DNA from: Phyllostachys edulis
Taxonomy: Eukaryota; Streptophyta; Magnoliopsida; Poales; Poaceae
Assembly (NCBI GenBank): GCA_036346405.1
Contig: CM070563.1
Coordinates: forward strand, 27,217,600 to 27,281,599
Direction of reading: 5' to 3'
Length of the DNA stretch: 64,000 nt
Part shown: positions 49,405 through 61,447 of the stretch, in pieces
Layout of the letters: every line of letters begins with the position of its first letter
How positions within the stretch are numbered: position 1 is the first letter of the stretch
The notes under the pieces: model-generated
Told to the model about the DNA's origin: nothing
The model's database searches: none
Seen by the model: only the letters and a program-made list of their open reading frames with translations
Position numbers and translations under genes: made by a program

Positions 49405-50160
49405 AGTGAGTAGACATCACTCACAAGCCATCCAACCTTTTCCGACTGAATTGACCACACCCAACCATGCCACCTTTTCTGACTGAAATGACAACTCGCA
49501 CCATCTTTTCTTAGTGAGTAGACATCACTCATTAGTCATGGCACCTTTCTAGACCGAAATGACAACTCGCACCAGCTTTTCTCAGTGAGTAGACATCACT
49601 CACTAGACAACCCACCGTTTTAGACCGAATTGACCACACCTTGCCATGGAACATTTTCAGGCCAAAATGACAACCTGGACCAGTTTTTCTTAGTGAGTAG
49701 ATATCACTCACCTGCCATCCCATCTTTTCAAACTGAATTGACCACACCCTACCATGCCACCTTTTTAGACTGAAATGACAACTCAGACCAACTTTTCTCA
49801 GTGAGTGATTTCTTAGTGAGTAGACATCACTCAGCAGCCATCCCACCTTTTAAGACCGAATTGACCATATCTTGCCATGCCACCTTTTCTGACCGAAATG
49901 ACAACCAACATAGGCTTTTCATAGTGAGTAGGCATCACTCACCAGCCATCCCACCGTTTTAGACCAAATTGACCACACCTTGTCAAGCCACCATTTCAAA
50001 CCAAAATGACAACCTGTACCAGCTTTTCTTAGTGAGTAGACATCACTCACAAGCCATCCCACCTTTTCAGACTGAATTGAGCACACCCTACCATGCCACA
50101 TTTTCTAACCAAAATGACTATCCACGCCAGCTTTTCGTAGTGAGTAGGCATCACTCACCA
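49405..50160. repeat. Tandem array with a strict 108-bp period
   Basis: The anchor agtgagtag(a/g)catcactca occurs at 49405, 49513, 49584, 49692, 49815, 49923, 50031 and 50139. Spacing is 108 bp except for one shortened unit (71 bp) and one 15-bp local duplication (49800/49815). Each anchor is a palindrome (gtgagt/actcac). As 108 is divisible by three, reading frames stay open through several units on both strands; on the minus strand the frame gives a 36-residue repeat containing VSDVYSLRKAG and CHFGLKRWH. The array ends 90 bp before the promoter of the GRF gene. Confidence 0.9.
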
Positions 50161-50250
50161 TAGTTTTTTTGTGAAAGAAGATTCTCTCACCGACGTGAGT
50201 GCATCTCCATTCCCTATAATTTACCCCCTCAACACTACACCCTAGCCGCT

Positions 50251-50257
50251 TATAAAA
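50251..50257 (+). promoter_or_regulatory. TATA box of the GRF-zinc-finger transposon gene
   Basis: TATAAAA, followed about 30 bp on by a C- and A-rich leader (ctccaccacaaccaacaccc) and the ATG at 50365. This is a standard plant promoter arrangement, with the 108-bp array immediately upstream. Confidence 0.65.
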
Positions 50258-50536
50258 CCGAATTACACTCCACCACAACCAACACCCCACTCCAACTAAT
50301 TTTGCACAACAGAGACAAAGGAGGGAGAAGAGAGGTAGAGGAGATCAGTACGCTGGGATTGGAGATGTCAGGCTATGCGGAGATAACGTGGCAATAGAAG
50401 TGGCTTGTTGGGAAGGGGGGAACCTACCCGGATTATTCGACAAAGGATGCAATTGTAACACCATAGTTTCCACTTCCGTGTTGGCACTGCTTTTACACGT
50501 TTTTCATATTCTTCTACAATGTCATTTCATGTTTTT

Positions 50537-53500
50537 TGTCAAACCAGGGAGTAAAGGATCCTGAATTCTCTGTATTTCCCACACTAGTCCAGGAACAACT
50601 AGTGTACACTATTGAACAAAAGATGATAACAAGTCCATATGACACATTTTATTCATATTATCAAAGTTTATTACAAAAGGGCACGAAGCCAAAAGAAAAG
50701 TACAGTGGAAAGAGTAAATAATAGTAGGCTACATGATTCACCACAAGTAATCGTCTAGGTTTGCAGCCAAGTCGTCCATGTCCTCACCAGCAACGTAGTA
50801 CTCCACCTCTGATCAACAATTTATTTAAGCAATGTGAGTACAAAATGTACTCTGCAAGTTACACCCATAACAGAATTATAATGCATGCATGTATAACAAA
50901 TGAAGGCTTTTATGGCTGAATTTGCTTAAAGCGACATTTTCATTTTAAATACCTTTACTAAGTTCTAAAGAAATTATATTATATCTAAAATTGGATTTTA
51001 TTTTAATCATCATTTTTTAGTGTAGGATAAACATCCATACACATTTGGTTAAGGAATAACCCCTAACAACAAGGTTATCTACCCAAATTTCTCAATTGGA
51101 TAAACTATCCAAAATCATTTGACAAAATCTTTTGAAACCAAAACCATAGTCTAACTTAGAGTAGCTTTGCTCAGCATGTCCATGGCTGTGGACACACTAT
51201 TCAAATAGTTTTACACTTTGCAGAGATGTTATAACTTTACCTACAAGAGATAGTCTGTTTAATATGTTGGTCAAGACACGCTTCTGTAGGCATATGACTA
51301 AGTGACTATCACAAAACCTTTATCCTGCACTATCCCAACGTAGTTATGCCCGCTAAGGTTTAGTTATCGTAACGTTTCAAGCCTGGTAACCCCCTCTTGC
51401 GCCATGTGGTTATTAAAAATAAGTCTTCACGACACCCACACCTCTGAATGACACAACCACGGTGAAATAATGCAGTTTAGTTAGCTAGGTATGTCCCATT
51501 CCAGACTTGTGGCAGTACGGTGGTGCCTAGCAAGATGCGGCTCTTAGACCAGTCCTTCACTAACTGGGCAACTTCCAAAAATAACTCCTGGGTCTCAAGC
51601 ATTCATTGAATTAAGCCCGTACATAATTTGTACCCACCAACTATCCATTTCGCCTAAGTCTAAACCAATTTTTATTTCATTTTCAATTTGAAGACATTTT
51701 TTAAAATTACATGGCATAACCAAGCCATAAATACCATTTTAAATCCATAATTAAATTTTTGGCTATGAATTCCCCAAATTGAACATTTTTTTGTCTAAAC
51801 AAGACTAAGCGCATATTTTTTCCAAAGTGTTCTAGTTCATTCTATTGCATCAACTAGATTTTTATCTAATGTGACAAGGTATATTTGATTCAATTTCAAA
51901 GTTGGCTATACAATTGTATTAGGAATAACTATAATTTTAAAACAATAATTTAAATTAAATTAAATACAAATAAGCATGAAGTAATAATTGAGAATAGAAT
52001 TTAAATAATTTAAATAGCTGGGATCAAATATGGTCATAGGATGTGACTTGCCTTGCTCAAATTGTTGACGGTTTGACTTGTCAAAGAAATTGAGCTCTCT
52101 AGAGTCATCGAAATTTATACATGAAAATGAGCCAAATTAAAATAAAATTAAAATGAACTCCAAATTTTATAATTATAGTATATTTATCTATATTAGGAGT
52201 TTAGATGCATTTAGAAGTAAGAATCACTGGAATCGGAGCTCAGACGAAGGAGAACGAGCTCTCAGAAGTTTGAATTATAAAGAAAACACACTATTTGCAT
52301 TTTCTAGAGAAAATTCTATTTATTGTGCAAGCATGACATCAGCGATTGATTTTCATTTTCGACTGAATTAATTTTCTATAGGAAATTACTTTGAGTCATT
52401 GACATGTGGGCCCACGGTCTATAGACCAAGTCCATGAGAACTCACTGGTCCACGGTAGACCAGGCATGCGGAATAGGGGCACTGACTAGGACAGAGCGGC
52501 CGATGTACCACATACGTTGATGTTAGGTGGCGCCATGTGGCGGCCACGTCACTCTCACGCGGTGGTGGTGCTCGGGACCAAATGGTCACTGGCGTTTCAC
52601 ACTGCAGTGACGGTCGTGAGTTTGTGCAAAAGAAAGAGTATGGAGAGATAGACCTGATGCACACGGTCTTGGCGATGTGGCACGAAGGAGTGGTCGACTG
52701 TGAGGAAGAATGAGGTGGCACGGTTCGGGCATTGATGATGATGTTGCTCTGGTGATCCCCTGACAACGAGACAGTGCACACGACGTAGAACGTGGAACGT
52801 GGGATGATGAGGACGAAGCTCCAACGACGGCGACGCAATTGACGGCGACGAGGATCGTGCACCGGCGGCTTCAAGTGCAAAATCCGATGAGGTGGGAAGG
52901 AGTGTGTGGCTAGGAGCTTGGTGAGGGAATGAGTGAAGTGGGGTGGAGGGGATGCTCCCTTTTATAGGGCAAGGGGGTGATCGTAGAAGGAGAACGTGCA
53001 TGGTGTAATAGCCCAAAATTTCAATTTCAGTTAAAATTTGAAACTTAATTATTTTTGTGGATTTTCTGAAATTTTAAAAGCTTTTCCTTAATTATTTTAA
53101 AGCTAAAACAAATTTAATTGCAAAATCTATTACCAAATAATAGTTGGAATTATTTTATTTAAGTCCAAAATACCTTTGAGAATTTCTGTGAATTTTCTCA
53201 TAGTTTTTTGATTTTATTTGCTATTTTCTAAAGCCCTTTTAAATTATCTAAATTAAATCAATCGTTAAACAATTAAAATCCTCTAAACAGTGTTTGGGTC
53301 GAATCTCTCTCGGCCCAATCCAACGCTCACGCACACATGGCCCACTTCACCCGCTCGCCCGCTCGTTAAACACATCCACGCTTGATAGCCGTCGAATCTG
53401 TTTTGAACGGTCCGATTTTGGCGGCCCGTTCGGACGATTCCGAACCTCAGATTCATTTTGAACCACCTGATCTAAATCTAACAGCTCGAGTGCATCTGGG

Positions 53501-56500
53501 ACTTACCTATTCATTTCTTTCGCCAACAAGTGGGGCCACCGTCTACAGTGTGTCCCCTACCTTCCTTTCTGCCCTATGCCTCCTTTCTTTTTCGTTCGCC
53601 GCGTCTGCCATTCTCGCCGATTCGAATCCTTTCAAAACCCGACTAAATCATCACCAATCTCGCTGATTCCGCGTGCATTTATGCCGCCACATCATCCCGC
53701 TCTCAATCCAGCCACCGCTTTCCTTTCCCTCACCCCAAATCCCCTAATTCTCGCTGGAGACTCGCTCGGACCTTCGTGCCCTTCACGCAGCCCTAGCCAC
53801 GCCTGCGCCCTATAAATAGGAGCATCGGAAGCGCCCTCTTCGTCTCATCCCAACGCCCTAAACCACCGCTCTCCTCCTCTCTCCTAGTGCCCAGATTTTG
53901 AAGTTTCTCGCCGGCGATGAAACTTCGTTTCTTCTTTGATTCTGGCGCCCTCGTCTCTGCCACTGTTGACATCGCCGCGTCACCGCGAACACGGTGCGTG
54001 CACCCATTCGCCCCGAGGACCACCGGAGCCACTACTTCGTCAACGACCTAGCACCGCCGCCGCTAAAACTCACCGCCGACAACCAAATCGCCTCGCCCCT
54101 CCGCTCCAAGGTAGCGCACCAAGATCCCCAACTAGCCATCTCTCTGTTGCGACCATTCACGCAGCTCGTCGCGGCGTAGAATGCCGGTGAGCTCGTCGCT
54201 GGCTTTGCCTCACCGTCGAGCATACGTGGCTTGGCCACATCATCGCCATGTAGGCGCCACATCAGTGCCAGGTCCGATGTGGAGCCTACGTGGCACCACA
54301 TCAACCCGTCCGCAGCACCCCCACACCTCCACGTTTACTGTGCAGTGCACCGAGTCCATCGTGGACTTTGACCGGGCATGGACTAAGTCAATTGACCGCA
54401 GGCCCACATGTTAGTGATTATGAGATTTCCGTTTTAAAATAATTTGGCCGGGAAATTAAAATCTTGAGGGCTGACGTCATAATTCGGATTTCTCTTTAGA
54501 AAAATAATTCGGTAAAATCATTAAAATCTGATTTAGGGTTTAATTTAGATTTAAACTTCTAGGAGCTCGTATTTCTTCATACGAACTCTGATTTAGGTGA
54601 TTCAAATTGATAAATTTATATAAATTCAAGATCTAGCTAACTAAACTAAAATTATTTGATTTGGAGTTAGTTTGATTTGTCTTTTTGAATTTATCGTATT
54701 TTTGCGTATAGACTTCGACGACTCCGGAGAGTTTGTCCTTCAGAGGACTTAAAGTACCAAGACCTCAATCAAGGCAAGTTATACCATTGATCATGTTGAT
54801 CCCAGTATTTCAAATTTATTTAAATTCAGATTTTAAATTATTATTGCATGCTTTATTTCATACAGCTATTTTAAATTCCTCTTTAAATTGTTAGATATGC
54901 CAATTCCTTTGTATAGCCAATATTAATGTTTGGATTACCATTCCCTTGTCAACTTAGTAAAATAATTAAGAGAATTATGCTTAGCAATTGCTTAGACCAA
55001 AAGGTTGATTTGGGGAATTTTGCCAAAATACAAAGTTGATTTAAAAATAAGACTATGGTATTGTTTTTACCATAGAATGTTGAAAAATATTTTGACAAGG
55101 AAAAATAATTAAAATTGGTTTAGACTTAGGCGAATTGGACTGTTGGTGGGTGCAAGTTTATGCACGGGCTCAAATCAGAGAATATTTGAGGCCCAGGGAT
55201 TGTTTTGGAAGTCGCCCGGTCATATAAGGACCGGTCTACAAGCTGCGGATTGTTAAGCCAAACTCGTACCACCACAAGTCTGGAGTGGGGCAGACTTGGC
55301 TAATTAAACTATATTATTTCACTATGATTATGTCATAGAAAGATGTGGGTGTCGTGAAGACTTATTGTTAATACCCACATGGCGCAAGTGGGGGTCATCG
55401 TTTGATGCGAAGCCTACGATTACGAAACCTTAGCGGGCATAATTATATTGAAATAATGTAGGGTAAAGACCTCGTGATAGTAGCTTAGTCACACGCCTTC
55501 AAAAGCATGTTGTGGCCGACATGTTAAGTAATCTATCTCTTGTGAGTAAAGCTGTACCAAATCTGCAGAGTAATAATCTATTCGAATAGCCGCGTCCATG
55601 GTTATGAACATGCTGAGCAAAGCCTTTCGTGGATTAGACTTGGTTTTGTTTTCAAACTCAATTGTTTTGGATATTCTTGTCCAAATGGGAATTTTGGGCA
55701 GAAACCCTGGTGTAAAGGGGTAGTCCTTCACTATTTGTGTATGGAAGTTTATCCTACACTTGAGATTGATGAATCAAAATAAAATTTTGATTTTAATTAA
55801 ATTAAAAATTGCCTTAGAAATTATTAGGAGTATTTAAACTGAAAATGTTGTCTTATGCAAAATAAACCCTGCCAGTCTCATTTGTTTACTTATGCATGCA
55901 TCATAAATTCTTTATTGGGTATAACTTGCGAGCACAGAAGTTGTGCTCACTCTTGCTGAATAATCTTTATTCAGGAGAAGACTTCTACCAGGACGGTGAG
56001 GATCCAGACGCCTAGTCCTACGACCCTAGACGATTACCTGTGGCACATCGTGTGGCTTACTATTACTTTGCTTCCGCTGTGATATTTGTTTATTTGGCCT
56101 CAGGCCCAGTTTTAATAAACTTTGAATTATATTAATAAAAATGTGTGATATGATTTGATTTCACTTTTGTATGATTGTGTACACTAGCTATCCTGGACTA
56201 GTGTATGAACACAAAAAATTCGGAATCCGTCGTTCCCAGGTTCGACACATGGGCATTTACTTGCCGGCGGTGGAAGTGGGTTTTAACGCGAGGAGAAACT
56301 GCCAGAGTGAAAGCGGGAAGTGGAGGGAGATCTTGGAGAATGATTGCTCATGATCTTGAGTGGAAACAGCTACGTTAAAGCCAGCTCTAACAACTGGGAA
56401 TGGCAGCGGAGAGGGCGCGATGATGTTGAAGACGGAGCTGATAAGCGGACCTCGCCTCTTATAGAGGAGGAGAGAGAGGGGCCGAGCGGGAACGGGCCAG

Positions 56501-56896
56501 CGCAGAAATGGGTAGGGGCAGTTTGCGTCGACGCGAGGAAAAAAAGGTGAAAAGGTCGTGGGCCGGAGGGACAAGAAACAGGCAAAGAGAAGAATTCGTC
56601 CCGATTGAAAATTTATGGATTTTTAATGTTTATTGATTTACAGAAATTGTAAGAATTCAAATAGGCTTTTAGAAAATAGCAAATAGAGCCCAAAAATTCT
56701 AGAACAATTCACAGGAATTCCTTGAAATATTTTGACCTTAAAGAAATTATTTCCATCTTAAATTTGGCATTTATATTTGCAAATAAATTAATTTTTGTTT
56801 CAAAATAATAGGGGAAAACATTTTTAAAATCTACACAATTTAAGGAAATTAATTAGATTTTCTTTTTAATCAAAAATGAAATTTGAGGATGTTACA
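50537..56896 (-). mobile_element. Solo LTR D, minus strand, gypsy type, TSD TTTTT
   Basis: The LTR is 3111 bp without the insert (50537-53003 plus 56253-56896). On the minus strand it starts TGTAACATCCTCAAATTTC and ends tactccctggtttgaca. ttttt flanks both sides (50532-50536 and 56897-56901); a homopolymer is weak as a TSD but fits. A minus-strand TATAAAA box lies at 52960-52966 before a GC-rich leader. The lineage motif is at 51197-51208 (one change). No coding domains. Confidence 0.85.
53004..56247 (+). mobile_element. Solo LTR C, gypsy type, inside LTR D, TSD CATGG
   Basis: 3244 bp, starting TGTAATAGCCCAAAATTTC and ending ttcccaggttcgaca; catgg flanks at 52999-53003 and 56248-56252. TATAAATA at 53811 precedes a GC-rich leader (53830-54400). 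The lineage motif ctattcgaatag is at 55578-55589. Its end is related to the end of LTR D: the tgtacactagctatcctgga stretch here is complementary to aggaacaactagtgtacact there. Confidence 0.92.
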
Positions 56897-56901
56897 TTTT
56901 T

Positions 56902-58716
56902 GTGCATCGCTAATGCTACATTTTGTGCTACTACCTTCCATCTTCGAGATATATGTTAAAAGTGTTGTATTTTAGGAAAACATAACTTTTTAGGTGATTT
57001 TCATGCCAAATTCACTCATTTGGAGAAATCCGATGCTGAACCGGCAAATCAAATTGTTTCGAAGATCATTTCCATGAGGTTTAAATGATCAATACATTTC
57101 CAAGCCCCAATTTGGATATTCCAAAGATGACACTGTCATCGAGACTATCGAAACACATATATAATTTGCCCAATTCGGAGTTTGGATGGAAAAAATTATG
57201 ATGGAAACACCAAGCCTTCAATGGGTTGACACTACGTGCATGCTATTTTCTGAGCAAAATCATTAGTGGGACCTACAATTGAATATAGAAACTTATTTTC
57301 TTGCTTCGGATGATTGCACACAATTCTTGAAGAAAGAAAAGCAAAAGAGATAAGGAGATTGGGAGATTCCATATTGCCTCGCCAAGAAACAGGACATAAT
57401 CTGTCCATCATCTTGCAACGTAATTTTCGCGACTAAAACAGCTTCAAATGGAAAAAACATCCATAACTACAAAGTTGTAGATCTCTTTGCATAGTCCAAT
57501 TTGGAGTCCTCATTGATTTAATTTGGAGTTTTGGCATGTGAGGTATGCATCCCTCAAGGCAGGTTGCCTAGAGAATCAGAGTCTGTAACATAGTCAATTT
57601 CCAATACAAATTTGGCCATGGAGACGGAATTTTCAAAAAACCTCCATGAATATAAAGTTGAAGTCCTCTTCGTTAGCTAAACAAAAAAAAAGTATCACTC
57701 AATTCCGAGTTTAGGAGGGAAAGTTATGCCCCCCTCCCCCATCGGAATGTTCTCTGCACAAAAGGAAAGTACAAACCGACTCGAATACGAACTATCCAAA
57801 CCAGTTGTTTCCAACTCTACCACGTTCAAAACACGACCCTCTAGCCCCTTGGACTTGGACCCCAAGGGTGCCCTCCAAATCATCCAATCTTCGAGTTCTT
57901 CCCTCACCGCTCCGGCGAGGATAGAGTAATGTTCGTCAATGAAAATAGGTCTAGATTAGATATTAGGGATTAGAGAGGGCTCTAATTGTCCTATCTAATT
58001 AGGGTTATAATTAGCCTCTCTAATTTTAGGGGACTCTAATTAGGCTCTAATTAGAGATGGTTTTAATTGGAGCCCAAGAACCGTAGCGTCTACGCCGAAA
58101 GGCTGCCAGAGTCTACAACTTTTGTAATATGTACTTCCTATGTTTTTATGCTTTGCTATGTTGATTATTATATTTTGCATATATGATCATACTATTGTGT
58201 GTCTTCTTGATATCATGCTTGTTTCTTAGTCGGTAATTAGTTATATCGATTGTTTAGCCCTAGGTTTAGACATGGTGTTTAGATCAAGCGAGCAGAACTA
58301 TATCAAGTTGTACAGTGCATGATATGCTAAGAATAACCTTATCACATGACAGGTGAACCGATGAAAAGGTAGTGTTGGAATGTAGGGTGGGAGCCACCTT
58401 AGTGCTTGATCAAGCATCTTATTGTTACATTATTTTAGCATTGCAACCTTAGATCCTTAGTACTCATTTCCTATACCTAGTTAGATCTATTCTAGCTCTT
58501 AGGATTATTGCTTTATGACTAGCTATCTTTTCACTGAAGTTGGATCACATTTATCACCCGTATTCATTTACCCTAGGTAGTTAGTTGAAAATTAGATTGT
58601 TGCACCTTAGGCAAAGTTAGTCCGTTCTCTGTGGATACGATAACCTTGGAATATTCCGGGTGAAAAGCTATAATTGACCCGTGCGTTTGTGGTTACATTT
58701 GATTGCTCATAGTCAA
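56902..58716 (+). mobile_element. Long-LTR remnant inside the GRF gene
   Basis: Sequence here, probably joined to 50456-50536 (tgtaacaccatagtttcc) before LTR D landed, looks like one LTR. Its end has the tail typical of some grass gypsy LTRs: gtccgttctctgtggatacg, then ataaccttggaatattccgg, then gtgaaaagctataattgacc (58619-58680). It lies between two parts of the GRF reading frame. I found no clean TSD, so the ends are approximate. No coding domain. Confidence 0.6.
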
Positions 58717-58833
58717 CGTCAACAGCCCGCATTGCCACGGCGGTAACCCAACACATTTCATTCAGTCCACACACCTAGAGACCGTTGCCCGGGCGTACTA
58801 CAAGTGCTCGGATATCCGCGTAAGAGAATCTCA

Positions 58834-58840
58834 CTCTCTC

Positions 58841-58904
<64 letters not shown>
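58834..58904. repeat. (CT)n(AC)n compound microsatellite
   Basis: About 28 CT units with one GT interruption, then seven AC units. It lies in the intron of the GRF gene, just after its splice donor. Confidence 0.95.
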
Positions 58905-59366
58905 CGATTTTTCACATTGCACGTTGCATTTCACATGTCGCTAATTTTATTTGTGCATAATGGTAGCCGTCGAAGCATTGCTATTTCTTCCAATGGATCA
59001 ACGATCCTGATAAGTACAATAGGGCTTTCATTCAGCAGAAGTACATGTTGAACTACGTGGTGCCACTCGAGAACTTCACTCATTAGAAACCTTACTCGGT
59101 CGAAACGGGGAAGACAAGACAAAGGCAACGATGGTCCCTCAGAAACCAGGGTGGTGGTGGAAGACCAAAGTCAGCTCGCTGAGGACGCCCAGGCCGAGCG
59201 CGCGGCAGACAAGGGAAAGGCAACTATGGTCCCCAATGCTCCTGCTAAGCGGGTGGTTACTTCTGTAGAGGTCATGGAAGCCCAGTACAGGGTTGCCTTC
59301 ACAAAGGGCCATGCCCGCAGGCCCGTAGGAGACAAGGGAATGGCACCGATAGGCCCTCAAGATTGA

Positions 59367-59689
59367 CTTCTTTTCGATCTACCAATTTTTCTTATTCCAA
59401 AAGGCATACATGTATCCTACGTGTAGATCGGGTTGATGATTCATGCATGTTGTCGTTTCTACCGTACGAGTAGTGGGACAAACAAATGCACGTAAGCAAA
59501 CCCTGTGTGCTATGTAATTCGCACCTACATTACGAAGTGTTATTGTCGGAGTTGAAATCTCATCTTTTAAATTTAATTCCCAAATTATTCTCTATTTAAT
59601 ATTTCGCTCTCTTTTTTTAAAAAAAATGATTGGTTGTGCGACCACTACACTCGTAACAATAGCACGGGTGCAAACCATAATTCCCTATA
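59367..59689. other. 3' flank of the GRF gene
   Basis: AT-rich sequence up to the right MULE terminal repeat, probably 3' untranslated region of the GRF gene. Nothing else recognised. Confidence 0.4.
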
Positions 59690-60039
59690 GTACAAGGCTG
59701 CGGTATAGTGCAGTGCACCGGGCGCGTGTTAGGCCTGGTGCAATACACCGGGTGAGCGTCATGGCGCTGCAATGGATCGGGTGAGCGACAGGGCACATGG
59801 AGGCGACGCGATGGCAAGCCTAGGCACGCGCGACAGGCTATTGCTGCTCCTCAGGAGCGCAGCAGGCCGCTATGGTGCACTTGATGTGCAGCACATGGTC
59901 TGTCGTGCTCCAGGTGAGCGGCAGGCCCATGCTGCGCTCCGGGAGCACGGCAGGCGACACATATGTCACCTACCTCTATCCGCAGTGTCATTTTTTGCCA
60001 ATTCACATGTTGCGAAAATGTGCCAAATGAGCCAAAAGC
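59690..60039 (-). repeat. Right terminal inverted repeat of the MULE
   Basis: Reverse complement of 24459-24835. The outer end is ccaaatgagccaaaagc, and gctccaggtgagcggcaggc near 59910 pairs with the left copy's cctgtcgctcacctggagc. Confidence 0.85.
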
Positions 60040-60232
60040 TTGGTACGAGAAGGGGTTTTTTAGGTTTTATATCTTCCGATATTTTGATTTAACGGTGACA
60101 AAAATTGACTTATGTATAGAGGAATTAAGTTACGAAATCGGTATTCTTTTTATCGAACTTCAGCCATTTTTTGAACGACGTCTTCAATGTGCAACTTTGT
60201 CTTAATTTTATACAACCAGGGCATTTGTAGTA

Positions 60233-60312
60233 CTTCCTCCGTTTTTTTATAAATGACGCCGATCAGTATTGTTTAAGCTTAGAGGACGTCAAGTATTTCC
60301 AGATGGAGGGAG
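60233..60312. mobile_element. Short Stowaway-like MITE
   Basis: The ends cttcctccgttttt and gatggagggag are inverted Stowaway termini (CTCCCTCCGT type), with the TA duplication at 60231-60232 and 60313-60314. At 80 bp it is short for the family and probably internally deleted. Confidence 0.7.
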
Positions 60313-60314
60313 TA

Positions 60315-61447
60315 GATATTTAAGGCTTGTTTGACCTCAGGATTTTGGAGGGAAATTTGCTTCTAAAGGGGCCTTAATTGATCCACGCCATCATTTTCCC
60401 ACCGAATAAACGACGTGTCTGGATCATTCTCATTCCTCTCGATTAATCCGCACGGTTATAGTAATCTTTTCCTTTTTCGAATTTGACAACTATATACAAG
60501 TAGTTTCATTGACCGCATAATAATCAAATGAGTAGAATAATCGTAAATTTATTCCATGATAATATTATAACAATAACATGTTAGGACCAAACTAGCACCC
60601 CAAATTGCTTGTTGAAGACCATGAATAATCAAGATTAGGCCTTCATCAAATTAGATACTCAAGATTGAGCATAAAACTCAGTGGTCTATACTCAGTAGCG
60701 CCACCCACGGGAAGTTCAGAAAATGGTGTAAGTGGCTAGTTCATTTGGTTTACGATCGACTTGGAGAAAAAAATGTCATCAGCTAGAAGAGGGCAGAAGA
60801 CAGGGGGCAATAAAGAGAGATCGATGTCGAGACTTGAGGGTTTCTATTGAGATTTGCTTAATTAGCGACAAAATTGCCACCAATCTCGCAGCAGTCATTC
60901 ATCTAGCAAGCACGTACGGTGAGATCGTCAGAGGAGAAGTCGCGTACCCATAACATATACAGAAGGTGCGTGTATACGCGAAGGCAAATTAACATCGAAA
61001 TTGCACATGGATATATGCATATGTGACATGGTTTCAAGATGGTCATCGAATTAATCAGCAGATAATTAAGACACAAGCAACTCTTGTGTGTAATAATTAA
61101 ACAGCACGATATATAGCATTCATGATCATTACATTACATTACATTAGGGAGCTAGCAACAGCCAGCCATTTGCCAAGCCAAAACAGCAATCCAAACACAA
61201 CAGCATCATGCGACGCCCATCACATCACACTATTCAAGCCCTAATTAAACACAAACACATATATATGTAGGGGTTTACTCCTAACACGCACCTTGTTGCC
61301 AAAATTGGAGCCCCGGACACAACTAATTGACTTGCACACGGACGCAATCAAACCCTAGGCACACGTACGAACCAGCCAACCTTAATTATAGCAAACCATA
61401 AGACACCATCGCTAGCTTCTTGCATGGTTGCGCCGGTCATAGCGCGA
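60315..61447. other. Spacer and 3' region of the P450 gene
   Basis: No gene recognised. The part next to 61447 should hold the 3' untranslated region of the minus-strand P450; it includes a small (cattacatta) repeat near 61128-61146. Confidence 0.5.

Larger units (their letters stand above)
50365..59366 (+). pseudogene. GRF-type zinc finger transposon gene, split by nested LTRs
   Basis: Exon 1 (50365-50455) gives MSGYAEITWQ, stop, KWLVGKGGTYPDYSTKDA. After the LTR insertions the frame resumes at about 58717 with SPHCHGGNP and ARAYYKCSDIR. An intron runs from gtaagaga (58820) to the acceptor ending ggtag (58966), and exon 2 begins PSKHCYFFQWINDPDKYN. Together C-x-H-C...YYKC...C-FFQW is the GRF zinc finger (PF06839), common in plant transposon proteins and thought to bind nucleic acid. 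A stop follows near 59083, and a charged tail continues in a shifted frame (DKGKATMVPNAPAKRVV) to TGA 59366. It is the last gene before the right MULE terminal repeat. Confidence 0.68.
24459..60039 (+). mobile_element. Mutator-like element (MULE) with three gene remnants, expanded by nested insertions
   Basis: Inverted repeats bound it: 24459-24835 on the left and 59690-60039 on the right, both starting g(t/c)ttttggctcattt from the outside. Inside, all on the plus strand, are a MuDR-type transposase (26436-32297), a PMD gene (32482 on) and a GRF-zinc-finger gene (50365-59366). Without the later insertions the element would be about 9-10 kb. The 9-bp flanks (taggaggga at 24450 and ttggtacga at 60040) match at only five positions, so the TSD is eroded or the exact end is slightly off. 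All three genes carry stops, so it is no longer autonomous. Confidence 0.75.

Noticed and set aside
50456..58716. Exact ends and TSD of the LTR remnant in the GRF gene
   Set aside because: Candidate boundaries (TGTAACACC at 50456, GTCAACA near 58716) have no matching 5-bp flanks, so I give approximate limits only.
24450..60048. 9-bp target duplication for the large MULE
   Set aside because: Flanks taggaggga and ttggtacga agree at only five of nine positions, not enough to claim a TSD.
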